Shown: one piece after another, positions 43,200 through 54,901 of the stretch
Layout of the letters: every line of letters starts with the position of its first letter
Numbering within the stretch: position 1 is the stretch's first letter
Assembly: GCA_033439685.1 (NCBI GenBank)
Contig: JAUEDM010000010.1
Location: 186,001-250,000, forward strand
Length of the DNA: 64,000 nt
Source: Apodospora peruviana
Lineage: Eukaryota > Ascomycota > Sordariomycetes > Sordariales > Lasiosphaeriaceae
Direction of reading: 5' to 3'
Notes under the pieces: generated by a model
What the model saw: only the letters and a program-made list of their open reading frames with translations
What the model was told of the DNA's origin: nothing
The model's database searches: none
Position numbers and translations under genes: made by a program

Positions 43200-44270
43200 T
43201 TTTTGAGAGTCCTCGTTTACATCCGGTTATGCAGCCAAGTTTTTGTGGCGCTCTACGAGTCTACGATTTCCGTTCAGTCTACGAAGCTACGACCTAGATC
43301 TACAGTTAGCAGAACTTTGTATATGGTGAAGGTTTACCGTTGGGTGTCTCCGACGAAAGTGTCTACGAGTTGTCCGGGATACTACGAATGACCCTGCTTA
43401 ATATCGTGTTAGCAAGATGTAATTGCTCTGGGTAAAGGGGGATGAAAGGAGTAATATGTACTTACAGGTCAGTCTACGATGAGAAGAACGCTTCTCTATT
43501 TGCGGGGTCTCTTGTCAGATCTGGCCTGAGTCGGGGTCCGGTTTGTTTGGTATACTACGAAGTGTGGCCCTAACTAGGTATGGTAGTTGTCAGCAGACAA
43601 TGGTTATTGCGCAGGGGGGAGTGAGCTGTGAGGGAGTGGGGGTTGAGACGGAGGTGAGTACTTACAGGCTTTGTCTACGATGGAATTCTCGTGATTTCTC
43701 TGTTTGGTGTCGTCTAAACTGTTGGATCTGGTGGTCGGGTTTCTACGATTATAATTCTACAAATCAGGCTTGACTAGCTACAACCAAAGTTAGCACACAG
43801 AAGTCTATGCGTTGGGATTGGGGTGAAGTGGGAACTTACAGGCCTGTCTACGATGAGGATTCTCGCTCTTTTCTGTCTCGATGTGGTCTCGGGGTGCTGG
43901 TCTATGATTATGGTTCTACGCAATCGGCACTGACTACCAGGTAGTTAGCACATGATATTGACATTCTGCTTTGAGGCTTATGTGTGGGAAGGGGTGTACT
44001 TACAGGCCTGTCTACGATTAATGGTTTTTATGTTTGGAGCTTTGTCTTCGCTTTTCAATGGTCGATCCGGTCTGCTAGTACTGGGAGGAGGGTATTAGCA
44101 AGGGGGCGGGTTTGGGATGGGGGAGGAAGGGGCGGAGTATACCAAGTAAATGGCCAGGGAAGCTGTATAGCTCTTCAAACTATGATATCCGAATGTCTTC
44201 ATGTCGTGGTCTACGATCTGTTTGCTTTTGTGTTCAGTAGACAGAAGAGGCATGTACCCTTACCTCTATG
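43200..44270 (-). ncRNA. Array of repeated exon-like modules, probable spliced non-coding transcript
   Basis: On the complement, strong donors (CCT/GTAAGT) occur at 44003, 43839, 43665 and 43465, plus a GAG/GTAAGG at 44263. Each is followed by a branch-site-like TGCTAAC or TGCTGAC and an AG. Inferred introns are 43930-44003, 43769-43839, 43570-43665 and 43394-43465 (71-96 nt). The exons between them (43840-43929, 43666-43768, 43466-43569; 90-104 nt) resemble each other: they begin near a TCGTAGNAT text and end with ATCGTAGAC-NNN-CCT. The motif TCGTAG/CTACGA occurs about eleven times in ~1 kb. Two of the three exons have stops in all phases, so a protein is unlikely. No snoRNA boxes fit the introns. 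Confidence 0.5.
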
Positions 44271-46788
44271 ATCCAATGGCTCGAAGGCAGTTGATTCGAG
44301 TCGTCGTCGACAATTCGTGCTTACGGAAAGAGACAGCAATGTGCCAAACCGAGATCCTAACTGAGAGCAGTTAATCGCTGTAGACATGGGAACCAAGTGT
44401 TATCTGTGAGCTTGGTAACATGTTAAAGGCAGCACTGGCTGTCATGATGGTGTGGGTCTCTATATGTCCTGCCGGGGCAAGAAAAGTGTCGATACTGAAC
44501 CTGGCTGGACTAGACCGAGTAATGAGGCGAGGTTACCTAAGCAGGAAGCCGGTGTCTTGCAGTCTTGGTAGGTTGTCATGGCCAAGGTCGAGATGGCAGA
44601 GTGTCTTGAGGTCGATTGGTCCTTTGGTCTGGTGGTGATGGAAGAGGATAAAGATGGAATAAAACAAGTGAAATCATGTTGTATTTGTATCAATGCTGCC
44701 CGATGAGGGAGGAGGTAAGGTAAAACAAGGTGAGGGAGAGAGGCAGTGTCTTGAGCGGCTGAGGATGAGGTGCAGTGCCTCAACGACCACAGGCTGTGTG
44801 TGGAATGTGGATCACAAAACGGCCATGGTCGTCCTTCAGTGTCCAGCGGAGCCTCATTGAAACGCATGGCCGGATATAAGGAAAGGAGGAAGTTAGGAGC
44901 AGGCAAAAGTGTATCAACTATTATCGGTGCATTGGGTCCACCTGAGCAACCGGTCTGGAATCGCTTGATTGACCAGGTAGAGTTGAAAGTAAACAGTGCT
45001 GGCGCTAATTGCAACAAAAAAGCAAATCCAGCTTGGCCGGGAAGAGCGTCGGCAGGAGGAAGCATGAGAGTCTTTTCGTGTCCACCACGTTGAAACATAA
45101 CACAGAATACGGGGAGGATTGGGGGCGGCCAATATTAATGACTAACGTGTGGTTGTTTGTTTGCGGGTTATTTCTTAAAAAGGTATTGTTGGGAGTTGGG
45201 ACGCCAGTGTTTCGCGTATTCGTATGATCGATCCTTTTCGGTTGGTCCTGCCGGGCGTTTCCCTGTGCTGAGGTTCAAAAACTGCCGAGATCGTTGTGTT
45301 ACCCCCGACGGGATGAACAGAGCGCAGTGCTCACTGTCTTTGGGATGAAGGCTTGGCAAGAATAGACCACGGACCTGGGTGGTCTGGTCCTAGCGGTCGG
45401 GGAAGGGTGGGCTGGGTCGGTCCAGATTCCGGAGGGGGCAGTGCGTGCTATATACCCTAGAGAAAAAGGTGTAAACTTGCACGCGTTTGCGTGGTTGAGG
45501 ATCTTGTGGCCAAGGTCGTGAGGATCGGACGGGCCCGTCGTTGGCTTGTCAGAACCCTGGTTTGAATCTATGGGCACTATCTTATTCTCTGGGTAATTCT
45601 GTGGGCGTTTGTTAGGCTGTGCCGTGAATCCACAGGATCAGATCTGGGACTCTTTGGACGGGGCGGCTAATGAGAGTGAGCAAAAGCTCCGATGGTCGAA
45701 ACAATTTGTGGGGCACACAAAGACGGGGAAATCGACAAGCAACACCAACAACGGCACCCGATTCCTCTTGCACGTGTTCGCTTGCTTGCTGTTTCTGAAA
45801 GCCTAACACAAGCTCTAAGCGCAGGATCACGGTTTCAGATATTTTTTGTTTACCTTACCTAATCTTCCCTCCAATTTCGGTGCTCGTCCTTGCCATCCTC
45901 CGAGTCGGCCGCCGATTTCCGGTGCACGGCACAAGACGGATTCGGCTAGACAAGACATCCAACACCGGCGCTTAGTATTCCCACCGGTTCCTCCCCGCCT
46001 CTAAATCGCCCGTAGTCCCTACCAAAACACCGGGGCTCCTATTTCCAACAGCGAGTCCCCAAACAGCTGAATGGTAGGGATGGGAATCTGTTGCTGGTTG
46101 ACTTGAAGGCCAGCCACATCCGTCTGGCCCATCTGATCTTCAGCCCCTTTCACTTTGTAAGGCAAGGCATACCCACATCCACAGAGCCGCATCCAACGAT
46201 CAAGTGCCGTAGGGCGGATGGATTGCACGGGAGGAGCTCCCCACGATTTGCCAAAATAGATCAAGCTTGAACTCCGACTACCTGCTTGCTCTGCCGGCAC
46301 GATGGACACATTCCTCCCAGCCAGCCAGCCGGGTCCAAAGACCCGGGTCTTTGGATCGATCAACGGGTTTCATCAACAAGGCAGAGAGCATCCATCCAAC
46401 TCACATTCAGTCTCCAGCACAAACTCCGGTTTATACCATCAAGACGTCGATGCATCTGTGGCTAGCTCGTCAGATACTTAACATCACTTCCCTCAACGGT
46501 GGTCATCTATCCTCCTTTGCTCATCACCCAACCACACCTACAACAACAACACAGCCGGGGTAGCAAAGCCACCAAGAGTCCCTTTTCTCTTTCCACTTTT
46601 TGTTCTTTCTTGTCGAATTCGAGCCTGGAGCTCCTAGTCTGGCATTTTCATCTGATTTTCTTCTATTTGCGTGACAGATATACATGTCACGATACTATTG
46701 GTCCAGCAAGCCAGTATAGTTAAACCAAATAACCGCAACAAAACAACACCACGGGAGTAAATAGATCAAGCTAACTCTATCCGCCAAG
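44271..46788. other. Long region without a supported protein gene
   Basis: 2.5 kb. Overlapping long frames on both strands (44460-45098 minus, 44770-45093 plus) have no motifs. CA/TC-rich leader-like DNA on minus around 44600-44700 may be the promoter side of the spliced non-coding unit. The last ~250 nt are the leader of the next gene. Confidence 0.45.
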
Positions 46789-47718
46789 ATGTACGGTGGC
46801 GCGTACGCCCAGCGCGTCAGCGGGGTCATCAACAAGGAGGTCATCATCCGAGCCGGCTTCTTTGTGAACCTCATCGCAACCTTTCTTTTCTATGTGCTGC
46901 CTCTCGTAGGTTGCGTGTCCGACTCCCCCGGCATCCCCAACATCAAAATCGTGACCATGGAGCGGCCAGGCGGAAATCCGAGCATAGGGATAGGCGCTTT
47001 CGGTAAGTTCACCTACCTTAATAACAGATTCTTCTTTCTTTGACAAATATGCTAACCTGAAAAAATAGGAATGTGCGTCACCGTCGGCCCGCGTCTCGTT
47101 TGCTTTGACTCGACCTTCAACGACGTCAACGAGATAATGAAGATCCTGACAGAAGAAAACGGCATAACCGACACCAACGGCCTGCAAGAACTCATCGACC
47201 TGGCCAAGAAGCTGCAGCTCCACATGTCGATCCCCACGCTCGCGGTGTCGGGCGTGCTCTTCTTCGGTGCCGTGGCCGTCTGGTTCCTCGTCGGCAAGCG
47301 ACCAAAATCGCGCGTCACAGACATGATCGTCAAGGCCTTCTTCGCCGTCTGGGGCATGAGCTTCGCCGTCGCGCTGGCCTCGGCCACGAGCACGACCCTC
47401 TCCCTAAAACTGCTCGACTACTTCCAGACCGAGCTCGGCACCATTGACCCGCAGATCATCGTGCGGTCGGAGCACATGGTCGAGGTCTTCCAGTGGCTCT
47501 GCGTCGCCTTCTCGTGCTTCTTTGTCGGCACCGCTGTCATCCGCCAGAGTACGACTATCCAGCAGGGGCTTAACAATATGAGTGCTGGCGGCGGTGATCC
47601 TTATGGAAAGGGAGGTTACGGAGGTGGTGGAGGTTATGATGACTATGGTGGTGGTGGTGGTAGCTACGGTGGTGGCGGCGGCTATGGTGGCGGCCGTGGT
47701 GGATACGACGATTATTAA
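46789..47718 (+). CDS. Four-TM membrane protein, Fig1-like
   Basis: Exons 46789-47002 and 47069-47718 (intron 66 nt, GTAAGT...TAG with TGCTAAC) give 287 residues. Four hydrophobic segments are visible (~residues 23-43, ~140-160, ~172-193, ~230-250). The first extracellular loop contains the junction text IGAFGMCVTVGPRLVCF, a Gly-x-Cys...Cys arrangement like the Fig1 family. Fig1 proteins regulate low-affinity Ca2+ uptake and cell fusion in mating. The C-terminus is a Gly/Tyr-rich tail (GGYGGGGGYDDYGG) predicted to be cytosolic. SUR7/PalI-type proteins have the same topology and are the alternative, but their GLWxxC motif is not seen. Confidence 0.65.
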
Positions 47719-49609
47719 TACATCATCTAGATGATGATGGCTGCACGGGATAATTATCCAAGGAAGAGAATCACGGAGAAGGATAAGGGGACACACACTC
47801 GCTATATACATATTCACATACAAGTAGTACTGGCGCTGGCTCAGCTGACCTTACTCATCATTTATGAGGCGTTGGGGTGTTTTTGGGTTTTAGAATCGGT
47901 GGCAAAGGGAAGTCAAAATCAGGGCTTAATACTGTATCACCACATGCATACATGGGAACGGTATTAGATAGCCTACACAAAAGGTGGGTGCAAACATGTA
48001 CCTAAATTCATATAATTGACCAATCCTTATGGGTCTTCTCCAGCTGGCTGTACATTACCACATCTCCGCTTTAAATTTTGAAACGGCAGTGTAGTATTGG
48101 TCGACTGTAGTCTGGACAAGAAAAATGCCTTTGTATCTTTTCAGCAACGGTCGTAACCTCATATTCATTCTCCCAGACGGGTAAGCCAAACAGTCAAGAC
48201 CTTCACAATATATATCTAGCATAAGGTACTTACTTGATAGATCAAGCTATACATACGTATCAGTAAAGTGAACATAAGGTTACATTGCCGATACAAAGAC
48301 ACTGACGTTTTAAATCGGGGCAGAGGTGTTTGTATGTATTCAACAAACTTGATTGAAGTTGATATAAAAGCTCTCAAGTTCAATCTGACTCCCTATTGGT
48401 ATCAATGATCGGCTGCCGCAACACACACAATTCTCTTCCCCATGAAACGCACAACGGCTGGCCAACAGTATATGCGGCCGCCGCCCAACCCATATGCAAG
48501 TACCTTATCTTATGCATGTGCCACCGATCGCACACATACACAACCGTACCTGCGGCCACTTTCTCATCAGGTCGCATTGTCAGCAACCCCCGGGCATTCA
48601 ATCCGCATCTCACAGGCCCGAAAGCTCACCCTCACTCGTGTTTCTCGACCTCCGCAATGGCCCCCAGGCCGTATAACGACGACCTCCAAAGCATCTTACC
48701 CAACCCATGGAGATATCATGGAAATTTTCCAACTTCCAGTATTTTCTTTTCAAAATCTAAAAAAATCTCCCAATTATCGTATCAAAATTAAGGTACTTTG
48801 CTCGGACAGTCAAGTCATACCGATTCTGAGGTGTTGGGGGTCTTACTAAGACCCGTTCGAAACGGCCGCCCGCTGGTTCCCAGTGCTTACATGTCCGTTG
48901 TCTCAGCTTGGATGGACAATTGTCACGTCACGCACTGCGGCACTGCGACACTGCAGTAGCTGCCAGACTAAGACAGACGTAATGAGTGGGCGTACGCACA
49001 AGCGGTTCACCTCTGTTCTAATAACTGTGTTATTTAGGCTCTCAAGGACGTAAAAGAGCGAGTTTGTTATATCCAGCTTTGTAATTTGCGGCTCTCGGCT
49101 CGTTGCGTCTTTATAACCAAAGTTTGAAAACAGATCGATGTGCGTGCAGTGTGCTTGTCTACTCACCGCGTATATATCGTTATGCTACTAACCAATGACA
49201 ACCAATCATATGAACCAAGTGACAATAATAGAACAGGTCAACATCTAACAAAGTGGATATGTACGTAAGAATAATAACCGTGCTGAGAAGAAAAGAGCAA
49301 GTAATGCCACCATGACGATATGTAAACGTGAACCAAACGGAAATATTTGAACAAGAATGTAATATACAACAAATGTTCCTCCCAGAATGCCCATGCATTG
49401 GATACCAACGCCGGTACCCTGTACCTAAAACAATAAAGTCCAATAATCCGTGCATGCTCCAGCCGGTGCGCCGTTTTATATATATCCAAATTAACCACCC
49501 CCCAAAAAAAACAAAAAAATGACCCGCCGCCGTATAATGTTTGTACAATCCGATATCCCAACTCCATGTACTCAACTCCTAACACCAACTCGTAACATCC
49601 ATAATCATC
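47719..49609. other. Long intergenic region
   Basis: 1.89 kb between convergent genes. Many short frames on both strands, none with domain text. No repeat or RNA gene is recognised. Confidence 0.5.
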
Positions 49610-50364
49610 TTATAAAACCGCCACTGGCTGATGCTCCCCAGCCGGGCTGGGGCGTCCGGGTAGCACAAGCGCAGGAATCTCCAAAAACGCATCGTCGTCC
49701 TCGAGCTGCACCCTAAACTTTCCAATCTCTTTAAATCCCAACTTCTTATACAGCGCCAGCCCCATCGGGCTCGCAAAGACGGTGGTATGCAACCCCCCCT
49801 GCCGCCGCGCCTCATTGATCCCCCACATGGTCAGCGCCGTGCCCGCCCCGCGACGCTGGTAGTCGGGATGGCACAGTAATATCTTCAGAAACATATGGCC
49901 GCCTTTGGATCGGAACCGGCTGTCGAACAGTCTCGTCTTGTTGGAGGCGCATTCTTGTCTGAACGCCAACATGCGGTCCTTGTGGCCGATGGTTATTGGC
50001 ATGATTGGATTATTGGAGGGGCGGGATATCGGTTCTGTTTTATTGGCGAGTTGTTAGATTTGGGATTTGATAGGAAATAAAGTGGTGGGGATGAAAAGTT
50101 TGTACCTCCAACGGGATGAAATCTTCTGACAGGAGTATCCCAGGCACTGAAGGCGACGACGCCGACGTTGTCCATCTCGCAGACGACCACCGTGCTGGTC
50201 GCCAAGTACTCGCGGCATTTCTGGCGGCAGAGGGCCGTGAACTCGGCCGGATACAAGTGTCGGTCGGGAAAGCGGTAGGGGTAGATGGGATCGAGGGGCG
50301 ACGCGTTGACCAGCACCCATGTTATGGCGTCGAGGTCGGCCGCCGTGGCGAGTCGGACGAACAT
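49610..50364 (-). CDS. GNAT-family N-acetyltransferase
   Basis: Exons 50106-50364 and 49610-50034 on the complement; intron 50035-50105 (GTACAA...CAG, 71 nt). The product has 227 residues. It starts with the GNAT beta1/alpha1 text FVRLATAADLDAI and continues with VVVCEMDNVGVVAFSAW. The acetyl-CoA-binding motif A follows as LLCHPDYQRRGAGTALTMWG, and motif B as ALYKKLGFKEIGKF. The donor is not a consensus GTRAGT, but only this junction keeps the frame and joins the two halves of the fold. Substrate is unknown; fungal members of this group act on small molecules or peptides. Confidence 0.87.
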
Positions 50365-53300
50365 TTTTAGGCGGGCGTGTTTGAGTCGGTGAGGAGCCTG
50401 CGGTTCGGTTCGGTTCGTCCCTTTGCTTACTCCACCTCAACGACGACTCCACCACGATAAGGTTTGAACTGAAATTTGAGACGTTTAGGGTTTGGTTGAA
50501 ACTGGAGTGGAGATGTTTTGAGAGGATAAATCGAGATGGCCGACGAAATGGGGATGTCGGAATCGGGATGCTATTGCGGTCGAGACATGATGATATTGAT
50601 GAATGTTGTGCTTGCTGCTGCTGCTGACTGATATCCCACCCAATAATTGAACAAAACTTTTTTTCGATATTGCTGATAACAAAATTGGAGATATATAAAC
50701 AAAAGATGTAAAAAGACGGGAGATATATAACGTCGACTTAAAGTTTTTGGGTTTTGTCGATCAGTTGAGAAACTCTATTTGACAAAAAGGATAATGATTG
50801 TCGAGACGAAAAAGGGAAGGGGAACCGGGGGAAAAAATGGGCGGGGTTTGGATTGACTTTTGAATGGCCAAAATGCGGTGCGAAAGTGGGAAAGAAAAAG
50901 AAATCCCGTCATTTGGCTTGGCTGCTCAACATCGACATCATCGAATTCCGCATGATGGGCTTTCTGGGGGAGGGGCCAACAGTGCAGCACTGACTGGTCC
51001 CTGCCTTGGAACAGGTCCCCCTTTCCGGCGGGGCTCATTGTGGATTATGACGTAGAGCTCAGTTGGCGTGGGCGATCATTGCGCATTGCGTGTCCGTGCC
51101 GCTTTGCACTTGCGTCAACGGCTGAGTTGATTGGTTACAGAGGCCGTTAGGCGAACGAGTTGTCAGCCACGAACCACAAAGCCCCCTTGTCACGAGGTTT
51201 GGACCGTTTGGGATAATTGAGCTCGGTCAATTGAGTCGGGCTGCCGACATTGGGATGATATTGGTTCGGTGAAGTGTGAATCTTTACAATGGCATTGTCA
51301 TTTGTACCAATCAGTGTAATAGAAACATGATATTGCCTAATATCGCTCGTTTGTACACATGTATACACCATTGCACCACTCGAGAGATTGAAATACCGAT
51401 ACGAGTCAAATCCAATGCAAATGCAACCCGAAACACAAATGCTTCGCCCCGTGCCGTATACAACCAACCGTACTTCCTCGTGTAACCAGTGATATCAATG
51501 TTATATTGAAATTCAAACCTCCCATCCGCCGAAGTACCAATCGGTTCACCGAGTTGTTATTGAGAACAATCTTTTGAGTCTTTCGAGTCTGTTGGCAATC
51601 CTGTCGTGTCTGTGCTGCTCGTCCCTGATGTTTTCTGAAATGCCAAGTTCGGTTGTTAATTGTCAGCAAGGAATAGATACCTGCAACAGTGCACACCCAG
51701 CAACATTGGGATGACTAACATTATGATCTTGGCTTGTGGGCTGTAGTGTTTTTAAGCTCACTGAGGACGGTAGGCTGACTTCGGACCACGAGAATTCTGG
51801 AGCAGCCATAGTTCAGGACCAGACAAGTCGACGACCGCCAGTCAATTGTACCAGCACATGTTCTCACCATTGCACCGCAAAAGCGCGGTATAAGGTCCCC
51901 AAGATGGAGACTTCCCCACACTTTTAATCAACTCGAGCTTAAGGGGGTCGATACGACGTCTGGTATCTTCTGTTTGTTTCGACATCGTGTCTAAAAAGGA
52001 GAGTCTGTTTGAAGAGTAACGGCGAGAGCGAAAACATAGGCATAGAAACAGTAATAATGCAGTTGTTCACTGGAACAAGACCTATTTAGAATAGCTGGGT
52101 GTAAAAATGGCAGAAATTCGAGATGAGAAGTACATGCGTCTAAATGGGAGGAGGACGCGCGTGTTAACTTGGCGTGATTGTCACCGGCGCGGACTGTGTA
52201 AAGCCAACGAAAACATCACCAAACACCACGAGGACGGATGATGAATTGTCAACAAGGACAGAACGCTGATCTCTGTCGGTGAACACCGAGGAGCGAGATC
52301 AACGTGTTCGTTTATCGGTTTCGAAATATCGTCATGATTGGCCGGTCAAGTGCTGTCCGGCGTCCAGAGCCTCGACAGACCCGGTGATGTGGCATAGCCT
52401 CCGCCGTGGGGGAGGCGGCACGGCGGAACCGGAGTGCCATCCCGGCAACGCTTAATATAAGACGAGAATGACGGAAGAGAATCTGCAATGACGTATCCTG
52501 GTGGTGGTCGAGGACTAGATAAATGCCGACCGAGGCAGTTCTCAGGTGGTCAGTTGACTGCTTCTGCCTGGGGCAGACTGGCTGAAGCTGGTTGGTCCAT
52601 CAGGCGCGTAACTGAGGCAGTGACTGAGGCGGTCCCGCTCAGCTGGTGCAAGGCAGACACATGGTTGATCAAAGCTTGGCGGGCGCGAACCGCTAGCCAG
52701 ATAATGGGATGGAGGTGAGTGATATGCCACTGGTGTAAAAAGGGACTGCGAGGGGAGAGAATATCGCAGGATGAGTCGATGAAGGGTGCGCTTGATATCA
52801 AAAACTGACGTAGTGTGGACCGGTCCAGGCCTCTGTCGCGGTTCGTGGAGTGGGAGATCGACCAGGGCTTCGCCGGTTACGAGCCAAGAGTTGGCGCCAC
52901 CCGAGTGGTTGACCGCTGGACCCCTAAATTATTGTGGCTTTCGATTGGGCAGGTCCAAGCCGATCTGGCCAAAAGGGCACGATGGCATCTGCACGTCGTG
53001 ACCAGGAGCGGTCTGGGGCAGCTGACTAACTGCAGCAATAGAACTGGTAAAATCGTACGACTCCCGCGAATGCCATGCCAATCATTTCGCAGATCTTTTG
53101 ATCCGCCAGTTTGGAGCGGCTTGCTGGGCGTGCTGGGGTCAGCCGTCGTGATCGTCGGGATCTGGCTGTCCCACGTGCGGTGTCTGTACAAGAGTCGAGG
53201 ACCCCAGCACCATCTCTCTGCATTGCATGGTGAAGCACATGTCCATCTCTTTGTGTCCATTACAGTGCAGTGACAATCAAGCCCGTCAAAACACCAACCG

Positions 53301-54901
53301 AGAATCGTGGTGTTTATCTTTTTGTCTCTGGAAAATGTTAGTTGATTTGTTTTCTTTATCTCAGTGCATTGAGGTGCTCACCTTCTTTTGATGACGACGG
53401 CGATGACGGATGCACTGGTCGATGATGTCAATTCAGATGTTGAGGTGAGAGGAAGGAAATCGCAATTAACAGAAGCCCGGCATTGACTTGAAATCACTCT
53501 GAATCCCGACTCGTCATTATTCCCAGCGCTCCTGCCTTCGCAGACTTCGAGCCCCATGGCTGCCTGCACCCATGAGCAGTCGATTCCAGCCGCAGCTTCC
53601 TTTTGGGACGAGAAGCCTCAGCATCGGCGTTGTCAACGAAGGAAGTAGGCCGCCAATAGACCGCTGTCATGCCCCAACAAAAGCTTCCCTTGATGAAAAG
53701 AAACTTCAGTTCTCTGTTAGCTTTTTGAAGCAGACACTCCAGGCCGGTGCATCATCAGTCGCATTCTCATGCATTCACATCCATTCCCTGATACAATGTC
53801 TTGATTGGAGGACTGTCTCAGACCACCACGATTTGGGAACAGCCGTTCTCCAGGCGGTTGGGTCTGCTGGTTCGCAGTAATGGAAAGAAAAAGATATCAA
53901 GGTCTGTTTCAGTTTTCATCGGACTCGGGATCCTCACGCGTTCGTGTTATATACAAAGGCAACTCTCTAACATTATGCGGCGGCGATCGACCGGCCAGAT
54001 ATCGACGTGACATTGACAATGCCGGCTTTGCCACGGCTGCCCACCCCCTCATGATCGCGACCAACCTCGGATCGCTGCCGGATCTTCTCATCGGTTCGCG
54101 ATGCGTCCTGCCGAAGCTGCCGAAACTCACCCAGTCAAATTTTTATCAACGGCTACCTGCATGCTCATGGCTGACGATCGAGATGGTAAGATTACAGCTT
54201 ATCTGGCAACCTTCATTTATTCTGCTAATGTTGGTAACAGCTCGGCTAAATGCTGCAAAGGCCTTTCTATAACGGTCGCTCCTTTTGTCGACGAGTTTTT
54301 CTCTGAACTTTGGGGAACGACCTCGGAGTCACCCACGCCAAAACCAGTCATTGCGAAGTTGCGGCCCATGAACAGCTAGATTTTCCAGTCGATTTCAATT
54401 CACTAATGTCTCGGGCCAAATCGAATTCAGAGCGAATTCAGAGGAAGACCGCCCCCTCCTACCTACTCAACTGCACATGCAGGTTCCGTCCTCACGACCG
54501 CTTTTGGGCAGCTCTGGGCCGCGTCAGGGTATTGCCTCTAAGCCTCAATCTCTTCAAGCGGTTTCAGAGGGGCAACACTATTGGTTCAGTGTTGCTTCGG
54601 GCTCCTGCACCTTGCGGCACCACCCCCCAGGGTAGCTTGGGTGGGCAGCTTTTTGCTTGGCTGTTGTCGGTTACCGTGCTCCCTGCAGTTGGCTGGATTT
54701 TTTATCGGTTTCGCTGGTGGCGCGGTTTAGCATTGATTGGCCACGTCTGGCCGGCCACACCCCCGCGATATTTCCTTGCAAACTGCAACCAAAAGACAAC
54801 TACTGCCAGGAGCCGCATCAAGATATCAAGACCGTTGCGCGCTACTGATCGTGAGACTTCTGCCTTTGCCAAAGCATCAGTCGCTCAGTCAACCTGTCAT
54901 C
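50365..54901. other. 4.5-kb region without a supported gene
   Basis: The largest gap in the window. It starts with the GNAT promoter. Two stretches, ~51357-51385 and ~51851-51880, share the text CACCATTGCACC with similar flanks, which may be a decayed duplicate. Frames at 52815-53273 and 53805-54272 have no recognisable domain. The last few hundred bases are GC-richer and are the promoter and leader of the zinc-cluster gene. A RIP-mutated repeat cannot be excluded by eye. Confidence 0.45.

Noticed and set aside
43200..44010. CRISPR-like or snoRNA host array
   Set aside because: Repeats are long, diverged and tied to splice sites, and the organism is a fungus; the inferred introns have no C/D or H/ACA boxes.
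44460..45098. 212-codon open frame on minus, with an overlapping plus-strand frame at 44770-45093
   Set aside because: Both strands are open over the same stretch and neither carries motifs; the minus strand looks like promoter/leader DNA.
52815..53273. 152-codon frame in the 4.5-kb gap
   Set aside because: No recognisable domain, opposite-strand frame equally open, no leader or splice signals.
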